From Villigracilis sp024434165 (GTDB lineage Bacteria > Chloroflexota > Anaerolineae > Anaerolineales > Villigracilaceae): a stretch of DNA of 64,000 nt. The DNA is taken from NCBI GenBank assembly GCA_030263665.1, contig SZPK01000010.1, forward strand, positions 1-64,000. The letters run 5' to 3'. The notes under the pieces are model-generated. The model saw only the letters and a list, made by a program, of their open reading frames with translations. It did not search any database and was not told where the DNA came from. Shown one piece after another: positions 17,619-27,817 of the stretch. Position numbers and translations under genes: made by a program. The first letter of the stretch is position 1. Every line of letters starts with the position of its first letter.

Positions 17619-18083
17619 TTATTCGACCTTGATAATTTTGAACTTGATCTTGCCGCCGGGGGTTTCCGTCTCAGCCGTATCGCCCACTTTTTTATCCATC
17701 AGCGCCCTGCCAATGGGGGATTCGTGCGAAATCTTCCCGTTGCGCGGATCGGCTTCGGCTGGACCGACGAGGTGATAGGTTTCAGGCTCGAAGCCTTCCT
17801 CCTGGATGGTGACGCGCGACCCGATCGAGACGACATCCGAACTGCCGGATCTTTCGATGATGACGGAGTTGCGCAGAATGGCTTCGATTTCCTTGATGCG
17901 CCCTTCGAGGAAGCCCTGGTCTTCCTTGGCTTTATGATAATCGGCGTTTTCCGATAGATCGCCCATTTGGATTGCGGCGCGCAGGCGTTTGGCAAGTTCT
18001 TCGCGGCGCGGACCTTTTAACTCCTCCAGTTCAGCCTTTAATTTGGCTTCACCTTCCGGGGTCAGGTAGTGGGATTGAGACAT
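17619..18083 (-). CDS. greA: Transcription elongation factor GreA
   Basis: This 154-aa factor rescues backtracked RNA polymerase by stimulating transcript cleavage. The N-terminal coiled coil (about 1-75) carries the acidic tip in QMGDLSENADYH. The C-terminal FKBP-like domain ends with ESPIGRALMDKKVGDTAE and GGKIKFKII. The ATG at 18083 has AAGGAG at the right distance; an upstream in-frame ATG at 18122 adds a non-family stretch. A second GreA-type protein (Rnk-like) lies at 41449. Confidence 0.95.
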   Translation of the reverse strand: MSQSHYLTPEGEAKLKAELEELKGPRREELAKRLRAAIQMGDLSENADYHKAKEDQGFLEGRIKEIEAILRNSVIIERSGSSDVVSIGSRVTIQEEGFEPETYHLVGPAEADPRNGKISHESPIGRALMDKKVGDTAETETPGGKIKFKIIKVE

Positions 18084-18181
18084 GGCTTTCTCCTTTCCAG
18101 TGGGATGGGTGGTGCTGCTCAAATGGCAAAGCGGGCGGGTCGTTGTGGTTTCCGATGCCCCCTTTCCAAAGCCGAAATCAA

Positions 18182-19333
18182 CTATGGTTTCTCAAGGGGG
18201 TTGAACAACTTTTGATGTTCTTCGACGGCGTAACGGTCGGTCATGCCGGCGATGTAATCGCAGATGGTACGTTCCAGTCCGCGCTTTTCGATGAAGAATT
18301 GCACGTGTTCGGGCAGCATGGAAGGCTCGGAGCGGTAGGCGTGGAACAGGTCCGAGATGATGCGCTCGGCTTTCACCTGCATCCGCACCACGCGGAAATG
18401 ACGGTACAACTTTGCGTAAAGCAGGTCTTTCAACTCGCGGTTGCGCCTCTGCATCTCTTCGCTGTAGCCGACGACATTGTGCTTCAATTTCTGAATATCC
18501 AGCGCGGAATTGACCTTGCTCTCCTTGAGCCGCGCATCGGTCGCCTTGACCATGTCCGTGACCATGATGCCGACGAGATGGCGAATCATGCGGTGGCGTT
18601 CCACGTCGTTCAGAATCGGTCCCTGCCAGTTGTACGTCTCGCGCAGGATCTCCCAAAGCGCCACGCCGTTCAGCATCTGGGTGTTGAGCATGCCCGAACG
18701 CAGACCGTCGTCCAGGTCGTGCGTGGTGTAGGCGAGTTCGTCGGCGACGTTGGCGATCTGCGTTTCGAGGTTGCCGCGCAGGTCGGGGTTGTAATCGCGC
18801 GCGTCGGAAATGTCGTACTCCGACTCATGCTTGACCATGCCCTCGCGCACCTCCCACGTGAGGTTCAAGCCTGGGAATTCGGGATAGCGCTGTTCCAGTT
18901 CCGTGACGATGCGCAGGGATTGTTTATTGTGATCGAAACCGCCGAAGTCCTTCATCAATCGCGCCAGGGCAACTTCGCCGGAATGTCCAAATGGGGAATG
19001 CCCGAGGTCGTGTGCCAGGCAGATCGCCTCCACAAGGTCTTCGTTTCCGCCGAGCGCGCGCGCAAGCGTCCGCCCGATTTGGGCGACTTCCAGCGTGTGG
19101 GTGAGGCGGGTGCGGAAGTGATCGCCCTCGAAGTTGATGAAGACCTGTGTCTTGTACTCCAGCCTGCGAAACGCCGTGGTATGCAGAATACGGTCGCGGT
19201 CGCGCTGGAAGGCTGTGCGGTACTCCGGTTCGCTGTCGAGATAGGCACGCCCCTTCGTATCCCTGCTTCGCATTCCATAGGGCGCAAGGCTTTTATCCTC
19301 GATCTCTTCCAGTTGCTGGCGGGTAAAGAACAT
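18182..19333 (-). CDS. dgt: Deoxyguanosinetriphosphate triphosphohydrolase-like protein (HD domain)
   Basis: This 383-aa HD-superfamily protein of the dGTPase-like group hydrolyses dNTPs to nucleoside and tripolyphosphate in characterised members. The metal motif is LAHDLGHSPFGHSGE. The N-terminal RTAFQRDRDRILHTTAFRRL and THTLEVAQIGR are typical. The ATG at 19333 is the family start. A longer frame exists upstream only because a dispersed repeat happens to be open. It is separated from greA by about 100 bp on the same strand. Confidence 0.92.
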   Translation of the reverse strand: MFFTRQQLEEIEDKSLAPYGMRSRDTKGRAYLDSEPEYRTAFQRDRDRILHTTAFRRLEYKTQVFINFEGDHFRTRLTHTLEVAQIGRTLARALGGNEDLVEAICLAHDLGHSPFGHSGEVALARLMKDFGGFDHNKQSLRIVTELEQRYPEFPGLNLTWEVREGMVKHESEYDISDARDYNPDLRGNLETQIANVADELAYTTHDLDDGLRSGMLNTQMLNGVALWEILRETYNWQGPILNDVERHRMIRHLVGIMVTDMVKATDARLKESKVNSALDIQKLKHNVVGYSEEMQRRNRELKDLLYAKLYRHFRVVRMQVKAERIISDLFHAYRSEPSMLPEHVQFFIEKRGLERTICDYIAGMTDRYAVEEHQKLFNPLEKP

Positions 19334-19353
19334 GATCAACCTTTCAGATGCAA

Positions 19354-19480
19354 ATGTCATTGCGAGCAGCCAATGGTCGGGTGGCGGCGAAAGGCGCCGC
19401 GGATCGAGCCCAGGAAGCGAAACAATCTCCCGCCATGAGAAGATTGCCTCGTGGCATCGGGATGCCGCTCGCAATGACAT
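19354..19480. repeat. CATTGCGAG / CTCGCAATGACA inverted repeat, copy 2
   Basis: ATGTCATTGCGAG (19354-19366) and its exact complement (19468-19480) bound a 127-bp element. Inner GAAGCGAAACAATCTC and GAAGATTGCCTCG arms resemble copies at 4850 and 63473. It lies between the dgt gene and tRNA-Leu. Confidence 0.85.
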
Positions 19481-19490
19481 GATGAAAGAG

Positions 19491-19574
19491 TGGGGCGAGA
19501 GGGGGTCGAACCCTCACGTTGTTTCCAACGACAGATTTTAAGTCTGTTGCGTCTGCCGATTCCGCCATCGCCCC
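19491..19574 (-). tRNA. tRNA-Leu (TAA)
   Basis: An 84-nt class II tRNA with a long variable arm. The acceptor GGGGCGA pairs with TCGCCCC. The anticodon stem ACAGA/TCTGT encloses CTTAAAA, giving TAA. T-loop GTTCGAC is present. CCA is not encoded. Confidence 0.96.
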
Positions 19575-19610
19575 GGCTGCGTTATTTTACTATAAGTTGG
19601 ATGGGCGCAT

Positions 19611-19640
19611 GAAAAAATAAATCGCCGCGAAGGGCGATTT
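19611..19640 (-). terminator. Terminator of tRNA-Asp
   Basis: On the minus strand AAATCGCC and GGCGATTT form a stem closed by a short loop, followed by ATTTTTT. It lies between tRNA-Asp and tRNA-Leu, so the two tRNAs are probably separate transcripts. Confidence 0.75.
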
Positions 19641-19643
19641 ATC

Positions 19644-19720
19644 TGGCGGTCCCGACGGGATTCGAACCCGCGATCTCGGCCTTGACAGGGCCGCATGTTA
19701 GGCCGCTACACCACGGGACC
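19644..19720 (-). tRNA. tRNA-Asp (GTC)
   Basis: Acceptor GGTCCCG/CGGGACC, discriminator G73, and an encoded CCA tail. The anticodon stem CGGCC/GGCCG encloses CTGTCAA, giving GTC. The T-arm is GCGGG-TTCGAAT-CCCGT. Unlike tRNA-Leu and tRNA-His here, CCA is in the gene. Confidence 0.96.
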
Positions 19721-19739
19721 AATTGGTTAAGCGGGCGAT

Positions 19740-19768
19740 AGTTTACCATGAGGGTATAACCGTGTCAA
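19740..19768 (-). promoter_or_regulatory. Promoter of tRNA-Asp
   Basis: On the minus strand TTGACA (19768-19763), a 17-bp spacer and TAAACT (19745-19740), about 20 bp upstream of the tRNA. Confidence 0.7.
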
Positions 19769-19848
19769 TACGACGCGGTTGTTTGCTCGATGATTCGGTT
19801 TCAACACTCCCGCTTGCTTACCAATTTGCAAACTTCAAACAGGCGAAC

Positions 19849-19877
19849 TTGACACAATGAAAGCCCTGTTCTAAAAT
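19849..19877 (+). promoter_or_regulatory. Promoter of the Roadblock/V4R operon
   Basis: TTGACA (19849-19854), 17-bp spacer, TAAAAT (19872-19877). The transcript would begin near 19884, about 64 nt before the TTG start. Confidence 0.75.
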
Positions 19878-19947
19878 TGTCCCACTACCTTAAAGACAAT
19901 GCTCTGCATTGTTGTTGGACGTATATATTTCCCCCAGGAGGGCTGGC

Positions 19948-20319
19948 TTGTCTAAAAACCGAACGCAACAAATGGTGGAGCGCCTCCGTGAATTGCAGGC
20001 ATCCTCACCGGATATCGAAGCATCCGCAGTCGTGAGTGTGGATGGTCTCAGCATTGCCTCGGCTTTGCCGCAGGGCGTGGAAGAGGATCGTGTATCCGCC
20101 ATGTCTGCGGCAATGCTTTCCCTTGGAGAGCGCATCGCCGGTGAATTGGGGCGTGGATCTCTTGAGCAGGTCTATATCAAAGGCGTAAAGGGATACGTGG
20201 TCCTGATGTCGGTGGGCGAGGAAGCCGTTCTCACCGCGCTGGCTCGCGAACAGGCCAAACTTGGATTGATCTTCCTTGATATGCGCCGCGCTGCCGAAGA
20301 TCTTGCAAAGTTGATTTAG
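19948..20319 (+). CDS. Roadblock/LC7 domain protein
   Basis: This 123-aa Roadblock/LC7-fold protein belongs to a family that regulates small GTPases or acts as a signalling dimer (MglB-like). The fold is suggested by SAVVSVDGLSIASALP, an alpha-helix rich in Ala/Met, and EQVYIKGVKGYVVLMSVGEE. The start is a TTG at 19948, chosen because AGGAGGG (19936-19942) lies five bases upstream; an ATG at 19909 in the same frame has no ribosome site. No MglA-type GTPase lies nearby. It is the first gene of a four-gene run with V4R, response regulator and glycosyltransferase. Confidence 0.85.
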   Translation: MSKNRTQQMVERLRELQASSPDIEASAVVSVDGLSIASALPQGVEEDRVSAMSAAMLSLGERIAGELGRGSLEQVYIKGVKGYVVLMSVGEEAVLTALAREQAKLGLIFLDMRRAAEDLAKLI

Positions 20320-20329
20320 TGGAGTCCCT

Positions 20330-20965
20330 ATGAGCCCCATCCAAAAATCCGGTTTGTATTACCCCAACAAGTTTGGCTTGATCACGATCAAATCTCTCGA
20401 AGAAGTGATGGGCAAAAACGGGTTGAACGCCATCTTGAACCTGGCGGGTTTGAGCCATTATATCGAGAACTATCCCCCCGATAACCTTGACAAAGGCTTC
20501 GATTTTTCGGAGCTTTCCGCCATCGGCTCGGCGCTGGAGGAGATGTATGGTCCGCGCGGCGGGCGCGGCCTTGCGCTTCGCGCCGGACGCGCGACCTTTG
20601 CCGACGCCCTGAAGAATTTCGGCGCCCTGGCTGGCGCCGCGGACCTGGCGTTCGTCGTGCTTCCGCTTCAATCCAAACTGAGGATTGGTCTGCCGGCTTT
20701 CGCCAAAATCTTCACCCAACTGAGCGACCAGCAAACCAGCGTCGAGGAAAAGGACTCCGAGTGGGTCTGGACGATCCACAAATGTCCGTGCTGTTGGGGG
20801 CGCACCGGCGTGGACAAACCCGTCTGCTTTATTTCCACGGGCTTGCTGCAGGAAAGCCTGAAATGGGTTTCCGGCGGCAATGAATTCCGCGTGAACGAAT
20901 CCAAGTGCGTTGCCATGGGCGACGCGGTCTGCGAATTCATCATCCAGAAAGAGCCGATTTCCTAA
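20330..20965 (+). CDS. V4R (4-vinyl reductase) domain protein
   Basis: This 211-aa protein has a C-terminal V4R domain, a small-molecule-binding module found with sensory and bacteriochlorophyll proteins. Four cysteines are arranged as in V4R: CPCCWGR (about 152-158), KPVCFIS, and the terminal ESKCVAMGDAVCEF. They are likely to hold a metal. GGAG precedes the ATG, which lies 10 bp after the Roadblock stop. With a Roadblock partner and a response regulator it probably forms a sensory unit; the ligand is unknown. Confidence 0.85.
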   Translation: MSPIQKSGLYYPNKFGLITIKSLEEVMGKNGLNAILNLAGLSHYIENYPPDNLDKGFDFSELSAIGSALEEMYGPRGGRGLALRAGRATFADALKNFGALAGAADLAFVVLPLQSKLRIGLPAFAKIFTQLSDQQTSVEEKDSEWVWTIHKCPCCWGRTGVDKPVCFISTGLLQESLKWVSGGNEFRVNESKCVAMGDAVCEFIIQKEPIS

Positions 20966-20981
20966 AATTACAGGATTCAGC

Positions 20982-21839
20982 ATGACCGTCACAAAGTCAA
21001 AAATCCTCATCGTCGAAGACGACCCCGATGTGGCAGAAATGTTGACGGCGTACTTCCGCTCACAGGAATACGACGTTTCCACCGTAAACTGGGGCGAGGA
21101 CGGCGTCCGCTCGGCGCAGCAAGCCGCGCCAGACCTTGTCATTTTGGATATCCGCCTGCCCGATATTGACGGATACGAAGTGGCGAAACGCCTCCGCAGC
21201 GACCGCCGCACCTCGGATATCCCGATCATCTTTCTCACCGAAAAACGCGACCGCGCAGACCGCCTGCAGGGGCTGGAAATCGGCGCGGACGATTACATCA
21301 CCAAGCCGTTCGATATTCAGGAACTGCGCCTGCGGGTTCGCAACGCATTGAAGCGCGTCAGCCAGGGCTCGCTGACCAACCCCGTTACCGGGCTGCCCGA
21401 AGGCGCGCTGGTGGACGAAAAACTCTCCGAGGTCATCGGCAAAGACGCCTCGGCGCTCCTTTTCATCTCGATCGAAAACATGGACGCCTTCCGCGAGATG
21501 TACGGCTTCGTCGCTTCGGATGATGTGCTGAGGGCGGTCAGCCTGATGATCGTCAATACCATGCGGGAATTCAGCCGCCCAGACGACTTCCTGGGTCATC
21601 TCAGCGCCACAGATTTCATCCTCGTCGTCCCGCCATCCAACCTTGCCGCTTTGAGCGAAAAACTGCGCTCGCGGCTCGACCAGTCGGTGGAGTATTTCTA
21701 TCCCATCAAGGACCGCGAGCAAATGACCGCACGCAAAGATCGGCTTGGCGCAAAACTGGTGGAGATTTCCTCCCTCAAGAACCGCACCGGCGACGTGGAG
21801 CAAATCAAAGCGGAACTTTTGAACTCCAAAACCAGGTGA
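20982..21839 (+). CDS. Response regulator with receiver and degenerate GGDEF-like domain
   Basis: This 285-aa protein has residues 1-125 as a receiver domain: acidic pair EDD near the N-terminus, phospho-acceptor Asp in LVILDIRLPD, conserved Thr in IIFLTEK and Lys in DYITKPF. Residues about 140-260 resemble a diguanylate cyclase fold (LLFISIENMDAFREMYGF, then DFLGHLSATDFILVV), but the catalytic GGDEF loop is replaced by SATDF. Enzyme activity is therefore unlikely and a binding or output role is more likely. No histidine kinase is adjacent. Its stop overlaps the next start. Confidence 0.87.
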   Translation: MTVTKSKILIVEDDPDVAEMLTAYFRSQEYDVSTVNWGEDGVRSAQQAAPDLVILDIRLPDIDGYEVAKRLRSDRRTSDIPIIFLTEKRDRADRLQGLEIGADDYITKPFDIQELRLRVRNALKRVSQGSLTNPVTGLPEGALVDEKLSEVIGKDASALLFISIENMDAFREMYGFVASDDVLRAVSLMIVNTMREFSRPDDFLGHLSATDFILVVPPSNLAALSEKLRSRLDQSVEYFYPIKDREQMTARKDRLGAKLVEISSLKNRTGDVEQIKAELLNSKTR

Positions 21840-22585
21840 AAAAGTTGCGTACGACCATCGTTATTCCAACCTATAACGAAGCGGAGAACCTCCCAAAACT
21901 GGTCTCCGCTTTATTTTCGCTTCCGCTCGACCTGAAACTGCTCGTCGTGGACGATAACAGCCCGGACGGCACCGGCAGGCTCGCCGATGAACTTGCCAAA
22001 GCGCATCCGGGACGCATCGAAGTGCTGCACCGCCCCGGCAAAATGGGTTTGCGTTCGGCGTATCTCAACGGGTTTCAGAAAATCCTCGATGGGGATGCCC
22101 AGGCCGTCGTCCAGATGGATGCGGATTTTTCGCACGATCCCGCCAAACTGGTCGAGATGTCCGAACTTCTCAAGTCGTCGGATATCGTGCTCGGTTCGCG
22201 CTACGTGCCGGGCGGGTCGGTGGACCAGAAATGGCCCCTGTGGAGAAAATGGCTTTCGGCGTTTGGCAACTTTTACGCGCGCTCCATTTTGAGCCTGCCC
22301 CTGCACGACGTGACCACGGGATTCCGTATGTGGCGGACGGAGACCTTGAAGCAGATGCCTTTCGAGCGCATCCAGTCGAACGGCTATATCTTTCTCGTCG
22401 AAATGATCTATCTGGCGCACTGCCTGGAATTCAAGATCGGCGAATCGCCCATTTACTTTGCCGACCGCCGTTTTGGAAAATCCAAGATGTCGTTCAAGAT
22501 CCAAATGGAGGCGGCGATTCGCATCTGGCAGGTGTTGTGGAATTACCGCGACCTGCGCAAGGCAGGCAGGCTGGCGAGGCTGTAA
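21836..22585 (+). CDS. Polyprenol monophosphomannose synthase-like glycosyltransferase (GT2)
   Basis: This 249-aa GT-A fold enzyme transfers a sugar from a nucleotide donor to polyprenyl phosphate at the inner membrane face. The motifs VVIPTYNEAENL-like start, VVDDNSPDGTG, QMDADFSHDP (donor/metal DxD) and GSRYVPGG are those of DPM1-type enzymes. There are no C-terminal membrane helices, so it is the soluble short form. It starts with GTG overlapping the previous stop by four bases, which implies translational coupling to the response regulator. Confidence 0.9.
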   Translation: MKKLRTTIVIPTYNEAENLPKLVSALFSLPLDLKLLVVDDNSPDGTGRLADELAKAHPGRIEVLHRPGKMGLRSAYLNGFQKILDGDAQAVVQMDADFSHDPAKLVEMSELLKSSDIVLGSRYVPGGSVDQKWPLWRKWLSAFGNFYARSILSLPLHDVTTGFRMWRTETLKQMPFERIQSNGYIFLVEMIYLAHCLEFKIGESPIYFADRRFGKSKMSFKIQMEAAIRIWQVLWNYRDLRKAGRLARL

Positions 22586-22641
22586 CCCCTTCCTCAAACC
22601 CAATCTCTCTGATACAATCCCGCCCGCAAGCCGAAATCCCC

Positions 22642-22675
22642 AAAAGACCTCGGCGTATCACGCCAGGTCTTTTTT
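22642..22675 (+). terminator. Terminator after the glycosyltransferase
   Basis: AAAAGACCT-C-GGCG, loop TATCA, CGCC-AGGTCTTTTTT. The stem has one bulged C and ends in a six-T run. Confidence 0.8.
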
Positions 22676-22729
22676 ATCGCCAATTACTCAATTACCCAAT
22701 CTCTAATTTCCCCGAAAGAAGAACCCTCA

Positions 22730-24586
<1,857 letters not shown>

Positions 24587-24589
24587 ATG

Positions 24590-24624
24590 AAAAGAGCCAT
24601 GCAGCCAGCGCATGGCTCTTTTTC
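24590..24624. terminator. Bidirectional terminator between typA and lipoprotein
   Basis: AAAAGAGCCATGC (24590-24602), seven-base loop, exact complement (24610-24622) and extra T residues. It serves both converging genes. Confidence 0.92.
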
Positions 24625-24643
24625 TTGTCGGATGATCTTTGTC

Positions 24644-25375
24644 TTACGGGCAGGTCATCGTGGCGGTGTTGCTGGCTGCTTCTCCCGCCGAGTTGAACGC
24701 CTGGATTTGATAACTGACGCTCTGCCCGGACGTGAGCGGAATGATCTCGTTGTAGGTGGTGGAATTGGCGGGCAGGTCCGCCACTTTTTCACCGTTGCGA
24801 ATCACACGATACCCGGTTTCGTTATCAGACCGGTCGTTCCAATTCAAAGTGATCTCGGTCTGCCCGTCTCCGCGGCAAAAATAGTTCCACCCGTTCTGGG
24901 TAAAGGTCGGGGCATCCGGGACGCCGCCGGCGGGCGTGGGCGGGGCGGTGACGGTTGGAACGGTGGTGTAACTTCCCGAAGGCGTGACGAATTCACCCGA
25001 CACCCAGCAGAGACCCTTATCCGTCTCGACGACCCAATAATTCGGCGGATAGAAGCCGACGATCTTGACCGAGATCGCAGGCAGAATTTGCGTGACGCGC
25101 TCGTAATTCGTGCCGGGTCCGGTGCGGCAATTGGTTACATCCTCGAAGCTTGCCAACGGCTGCGAAAACGTCGGCGTGGATACGGTTGTGCCGGCAGGCT
25201 GTGTGGACGATGCGACGGTGGGACTTGCCAGCGGGGTCTTGTTGTTAAGCACGGCGTCCACGGTCAGGGCGGCAGCGGTGGTGATATCCGGCTCCGTCTG
25301 TTCTGCGGCGGCAGGCAGGTTGCAGGCTGAAAGGATCATCCCTGCCGCGATCAGCAGGATGGCAGTTTTCTTCAT
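24644..25375 (-). CDS. Lipoprotein with SH3-like and fibronectin-type regions
   Basis: This 243-aa protein has a lipoprotein signal (LLIAAGMILSAC, cysteine about 18). A Thr/Pro/Ser-rich linker is followed by a bacterial SH3-like domain (CRTGPGTNYERVTQILP to GLCWVSGEF, about 82-132). A second Pro-rich linker leads to a fibronectin III-like segment (TLNWNDRSDNETGYRVIR to SAGEAAS). It is probably an envelope protein; the ligand is unknown. GGAG precedes the ATG. The related SH3 lipoprotein at 30116 has the same CRSGPGT core. It lies just downstream of hmgA on the same strand. Confidence 0.85.
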   Translation of the reverse strand: MKKTAILLIAAGMILSACNLPAAAEQTEPDITTAAALTVDAVLNNKTPLASPTVASSTQPAGTTVSTPTFSQPLASFEDVTNCRTGPGTNYERVTQILPAISVKIVGFYPPNYWVVETDKGLCWVSGEFVTPSGSYTTVPTVTAPPTPAGGVPDAPTFTQNGWNYFCRGDGQTEITLNWNDRSDNETGYRVIRNGEKVADLPANSTTYNEIIPLTSGQSVSYQIQAFNSAGEAASNTATMTCP

Positions 25376-25417
25376 TGGCTTCTCCGTTATCCGGCGATAT
25401 AGCTTTGCTTCCGAAGG

Positions 25418-26581
25418 TTATTCTCCGTCGCCTTCCAGCCAGGTCTCCATGTAGGGTTTTTCCAATTCGAGCGCCTGTTTGGTCAGGTGCAATGGATGGA
25501 AGGTATCTACCATCACAGCCAGTTCCTGGGTTTCGGTCTTGCCGATGCTGGCTTCTGTCATGCCGGGCTGCGGACCGTGCGGCAAGCCGAAGGGGTGCAG
25601 GCTGATATCGGAGCGGTCAATGCCTTTGCGGCTCATGAAATTGCCTTCGGCGTAGTAGATGACCTCGTCCGACTGGATGTTGGAGTGGTTGTACGGGGCG
25701 GGAATGCCCTCGGGGTGATAATCGAACAGGCGTGGGACGAACGAGCAGACCACAAAGTTCCATCCTTCGAAGGTCTGGTGCACCGGCGGCGGCTGGTGGA
25801 TGCGTCCCGTGATGGGCTCGAAGTCCTCGATGTTGAAGATCCAGGGGTAGAGATAGCCGTCCCAGCCGACCACGTCGTGGGGATGGTAATCCAGGATGTG
25901 CTGGGAGATGCGGTCGCGCACCTTTACCCGCACTTCGAACTCGCCGCGCTCGGTGTGCGTTTCCAGTTCCTGCGGCACGCGAATGTCGCGCTCGCAGTAG
26001 GGCGCGTGCTCCAGCAGTTGACCGTAATGGTTGCGGTAGCGTTTGGGCGGCTCGATCTGGCTTGGGTTTTCGATGGTGAAGAACTTCGATTCTTCGTTGA
26101 GTTCCATCTTCCAGGTCGTGCCAAACGGGATGACGATGTAATCGCCTTTGCGGAAGGGCAGGCTGCCGAACTGCGTCTTGAGCGTGCCGCTGCCTTCGTG
26201 CACCCACCAGGTTTCGTAGGCTTGCGAGTTGCGGTAGAAGTAGTCCATCGCGCCTTTGGGCGCGCGAGAGACGCCGAGGATCACGTCGTTGTTTCCGAGC
26301 AGGGGAATCTTTCCGGCAACCGGATCAGCCCCGAGCGGAGTCTGAGCCGTTGTGAAGGCGCGGTGGCGGATCGGTCCAAAGTCCACGTATTCGGGTTTGG
26401 CGGGTCCGCAATCGGCGGTCTTCTTCACGCGCGGGGGCAGGAAGTGATGGTAAAGAATGGATTGAAGCGAGGAAAATCCTTCCAGTCCCATCAGTTCTTC
26501 ACGATAAAGTTTGCCATCCGGCTTTCTGAATTGCGTGTGGCGTTTGTGGGGGATTTTTCCGAGCTTGTGATAGTAGGGCAT
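25418..26581 (-). CDS. hmgA: Homogentisate 1,2-dioxygenase
   Basis: This 387-aa Fe(II) enzyme opens the ring of homogentisate to maleylacetoacetate in tyrosine/phenylalanine breakdown. Family segments include YETWWVHEGSGTL with FRKGDYIVIPFGTTW, DVVGWDGYLYPW, YNHSNIQSDEVIYY with EGNFMSR (iron-site region) and HPFGLPHGPQPG. It is slightly shorter than the human or Pseudomonas enzyme (about 430-445), the loss being N-terminal. AAGGAG precedes the ATG. hppD, which makes homogentisate, lies upstream on the same strand, separated by a cupin and two lipoproteins. Confidence 0.94.
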   Translation of the reverse strand: MPYYHKLGKIPHKRHTQFRKPDGKLYREELMGLEGFSSLQSILYHHFLPPRVKKTADCGPAKPEYVDFGPIRHRAFTTAQTPLGADPVAGKIPLLGNNDVILGVSRAPKGAMDYFYRNSQAYETWWVHEGSGTLKTQFGSLPFRKGDYIVIPFGTTWKMELNEESKFFTIENPSQIEPPKRYRNHYGQLLEHAPYCERDIRVPQELETHTERGEFEVRVKVRDRISQHILDYHPHDVVGWDGYLYPWIFNIEDFEPITGRIHQPPPVHQTFEGWNFVVCSFVPRLFDYHPEGIPAPYNHSNIQSDEVIYYAEGNFMSRKGIDRSDISLHPFGLPHGPQPGMTEASIGKTETQELAVMVDTFHPLHLTKQALELEKPYMETWLEGDGE

Positions 26582-26590
26582 GGGTTCTCC

Positions 26591-27406
26591 TTATCTTTCC
26601 AAAACGATAATGGATGAGACCAGCTCGTCCAGCGCGGTCAACTGCGGCGCGAACTGATCTCCGCTTGCCGCTTCGATGCGGGCGTTGATGTCTTGATAAT
26701 ATACCTCGAACTCCTCGCCGGTTGTCAAGGGCTGACCGACAAATTCAGCGAGAAAGGGCGCGTCCACGTTCACGATAAACGAGACGAAATATTTTTCATC
26801 CCGCGTCAAACCCTGGTACATATAGGTCATGCCCGTGCTGGCGAGCGGGTCGGCGGAAAACGACTTGGTGAGCAGGTAACGGTAGCCGTTCCCATTCTGA
26901 AATGCGAGCGGCTTGAGCTGCGCGTCAATGATGCTGCCTGCGCCGGCAAGCCGCGGAAAGTCCGTATGATGATCAACCTGACCTTCAAGCACGGCGTTCA
27001 AACTGTCCAGCACGCCCGCTTCCAGCGCATTGATTTCGTCCGCGCGGAAGACGCGCAGACCGGCGGCGGGAATATCCTCCAAGCCGCCCGAATACGCAGT
27101 GAAGAGGATGCGCGCATGAGCCGGGTACGGCAGTTCAAACGGCAGGGCGGCTTCATGCACCCCGACGACCGATGTGCTGACCGCCTGCTCGATGCCATCT
27201 GGGAAACTGAAACCGACGGCAAATCCCATTTCGTCGAACATGAAGATGTTTTCCGCCTCAGGCTCGGACTTTGGAATTGATTCTATTTCAGCAGGCGGGT
27301 TCCCGGCGGACGGCTCGACAGCCGGTGTCGAAGCCCCGCCAACACAACCTGAAAGGACGAGTGCAGCAATCAGGATGGCAAGCGCAGGGATGCGGGGGTT
27401 CATCAT
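26591..27406 (-). CDS. Lipoprotein, paralogue of the 27818 gene
   Basis: This 271-aa protein has a lipobox LVLSGC (cysteine about 21). The core FQNGNGYRYLL, MTYMYQGLT, YFVSFIVNVDAPFLAEF aligns with FQNGSGIRYLT, LFYTFQGLT, YYISAILPVNAAFLVEF of the second lipoprotein, so the two are paralogues. A C-terminal helix pair includes LTALDELVSSIIVL. It is not recognised as a named family. It lies 10 bp from hmgA and 10 bp from the cupin, hence in the same operon; a surface sensor or binding role is only a guess. Confidence 0.82.
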   Translation of the reverse strand: MMNPRIPALAILIAALVLSGCVGGASTPAVEPSAGNPPAEIESIPKSEPEAENIFMFDEMGFAVGFSFPDGIEQAVSTSVVGVHEAALPFELPYPAHARILFTAYSGGLEDIPAAGLRVFRADEINALEAGVLDSLNAVLEGQVDHHTDFPRLAGAGSIIDAQLKPLAFQNGNGYRYLLTKSFSADPLASTGMTYMYQGLTRDEKYFVSFIVNVDAPFLAEFVGQPLTTGEEFEVYYQDINARIEAASGDQFAPQLTALDELVSSIIVLER

Positions 27407-27415
27407 GAACCTTTC

Positions 27416-27808
27416 CTATTTGTCTTCCGTTTCGACCACCACGACGCTCTCCTGCTCGTTCGGGTCGTTGCGGGCGACAACCGCGATGACTTCCTCGGTA
27501 TCGCTCAGGTTCACCGGCTGGTGCGGCAGGTTGGGCGGGATGAAGAGAAAATCCCCCGCTTCGTTGATGCTGGAATTTTCCAGGTTGCGGCCATAGCGCG
27601 TTTCCGCTTTGCCCTGAATGATGTAGATCGCGGTTTCGTAGCCGTCGTGATAATGCGCCGCCGCCTTACCGCCGGGCGGAATGATGACGAGGTGCATGCA
27701 CAAATGCTTCGAACCTGCCGTGTTCGCTGAGATCCCCTCGAAGTTGGGCAGCTGCTGTTTGGTGAGATGAGTCCCTTGCGGGCGGACGGTGATGACTTTG
27801 TCTGTCAT
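27416..27808 (-). CDS. Cupin domain protein
   Basis: This 130-aa single-cupin beta-barrel protein has cupin motif 1 as PPGGKAAAHYHDGYETAIYIIQG (His, His, Glu region) and motif 2 as GDFLFIPPNLPHQP. Such proteins bind a metal and act as small dioxygenases, isomerases or sensors. It is placed between two paralogous lipoproteins in the homogentisate operon. A role in aromatic metabolism is inferred from context only. AGGA lies upstream of the ATG. Confidence 0.88.
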   Translation of the reverse strand: MTDKVITVRPQGTHLTKQQLPNFEGISANTAGSKHLCMHLVIIPPGGKAAAHYHDGYETAIYIIQGKAETRYGRNLENSSINEAGDFLFIPPNLPHQPVNLSDTEEVIAVVARNDPNEQESVVVVETEDK

Positions 27809-27817
27809 GAGATTCCT

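Noticed and set aside
17972..19438. 488-codon open frame antisense to the dGTPase-like gene
   Set aside because: It is a shadow of the HD-domain gene and runs through a non-coding repeat.
19334..19480. Longer N-terminus for the dGTPase-like protein
   Set aside because: It is encoded by the CATTGCGAG repeat; the start at 19333 matches the family.
25487..26617. 376-codon open frame antisense to hmgA
   Set aside because: Shadow frame; the protein looks unlike any folded sequence.
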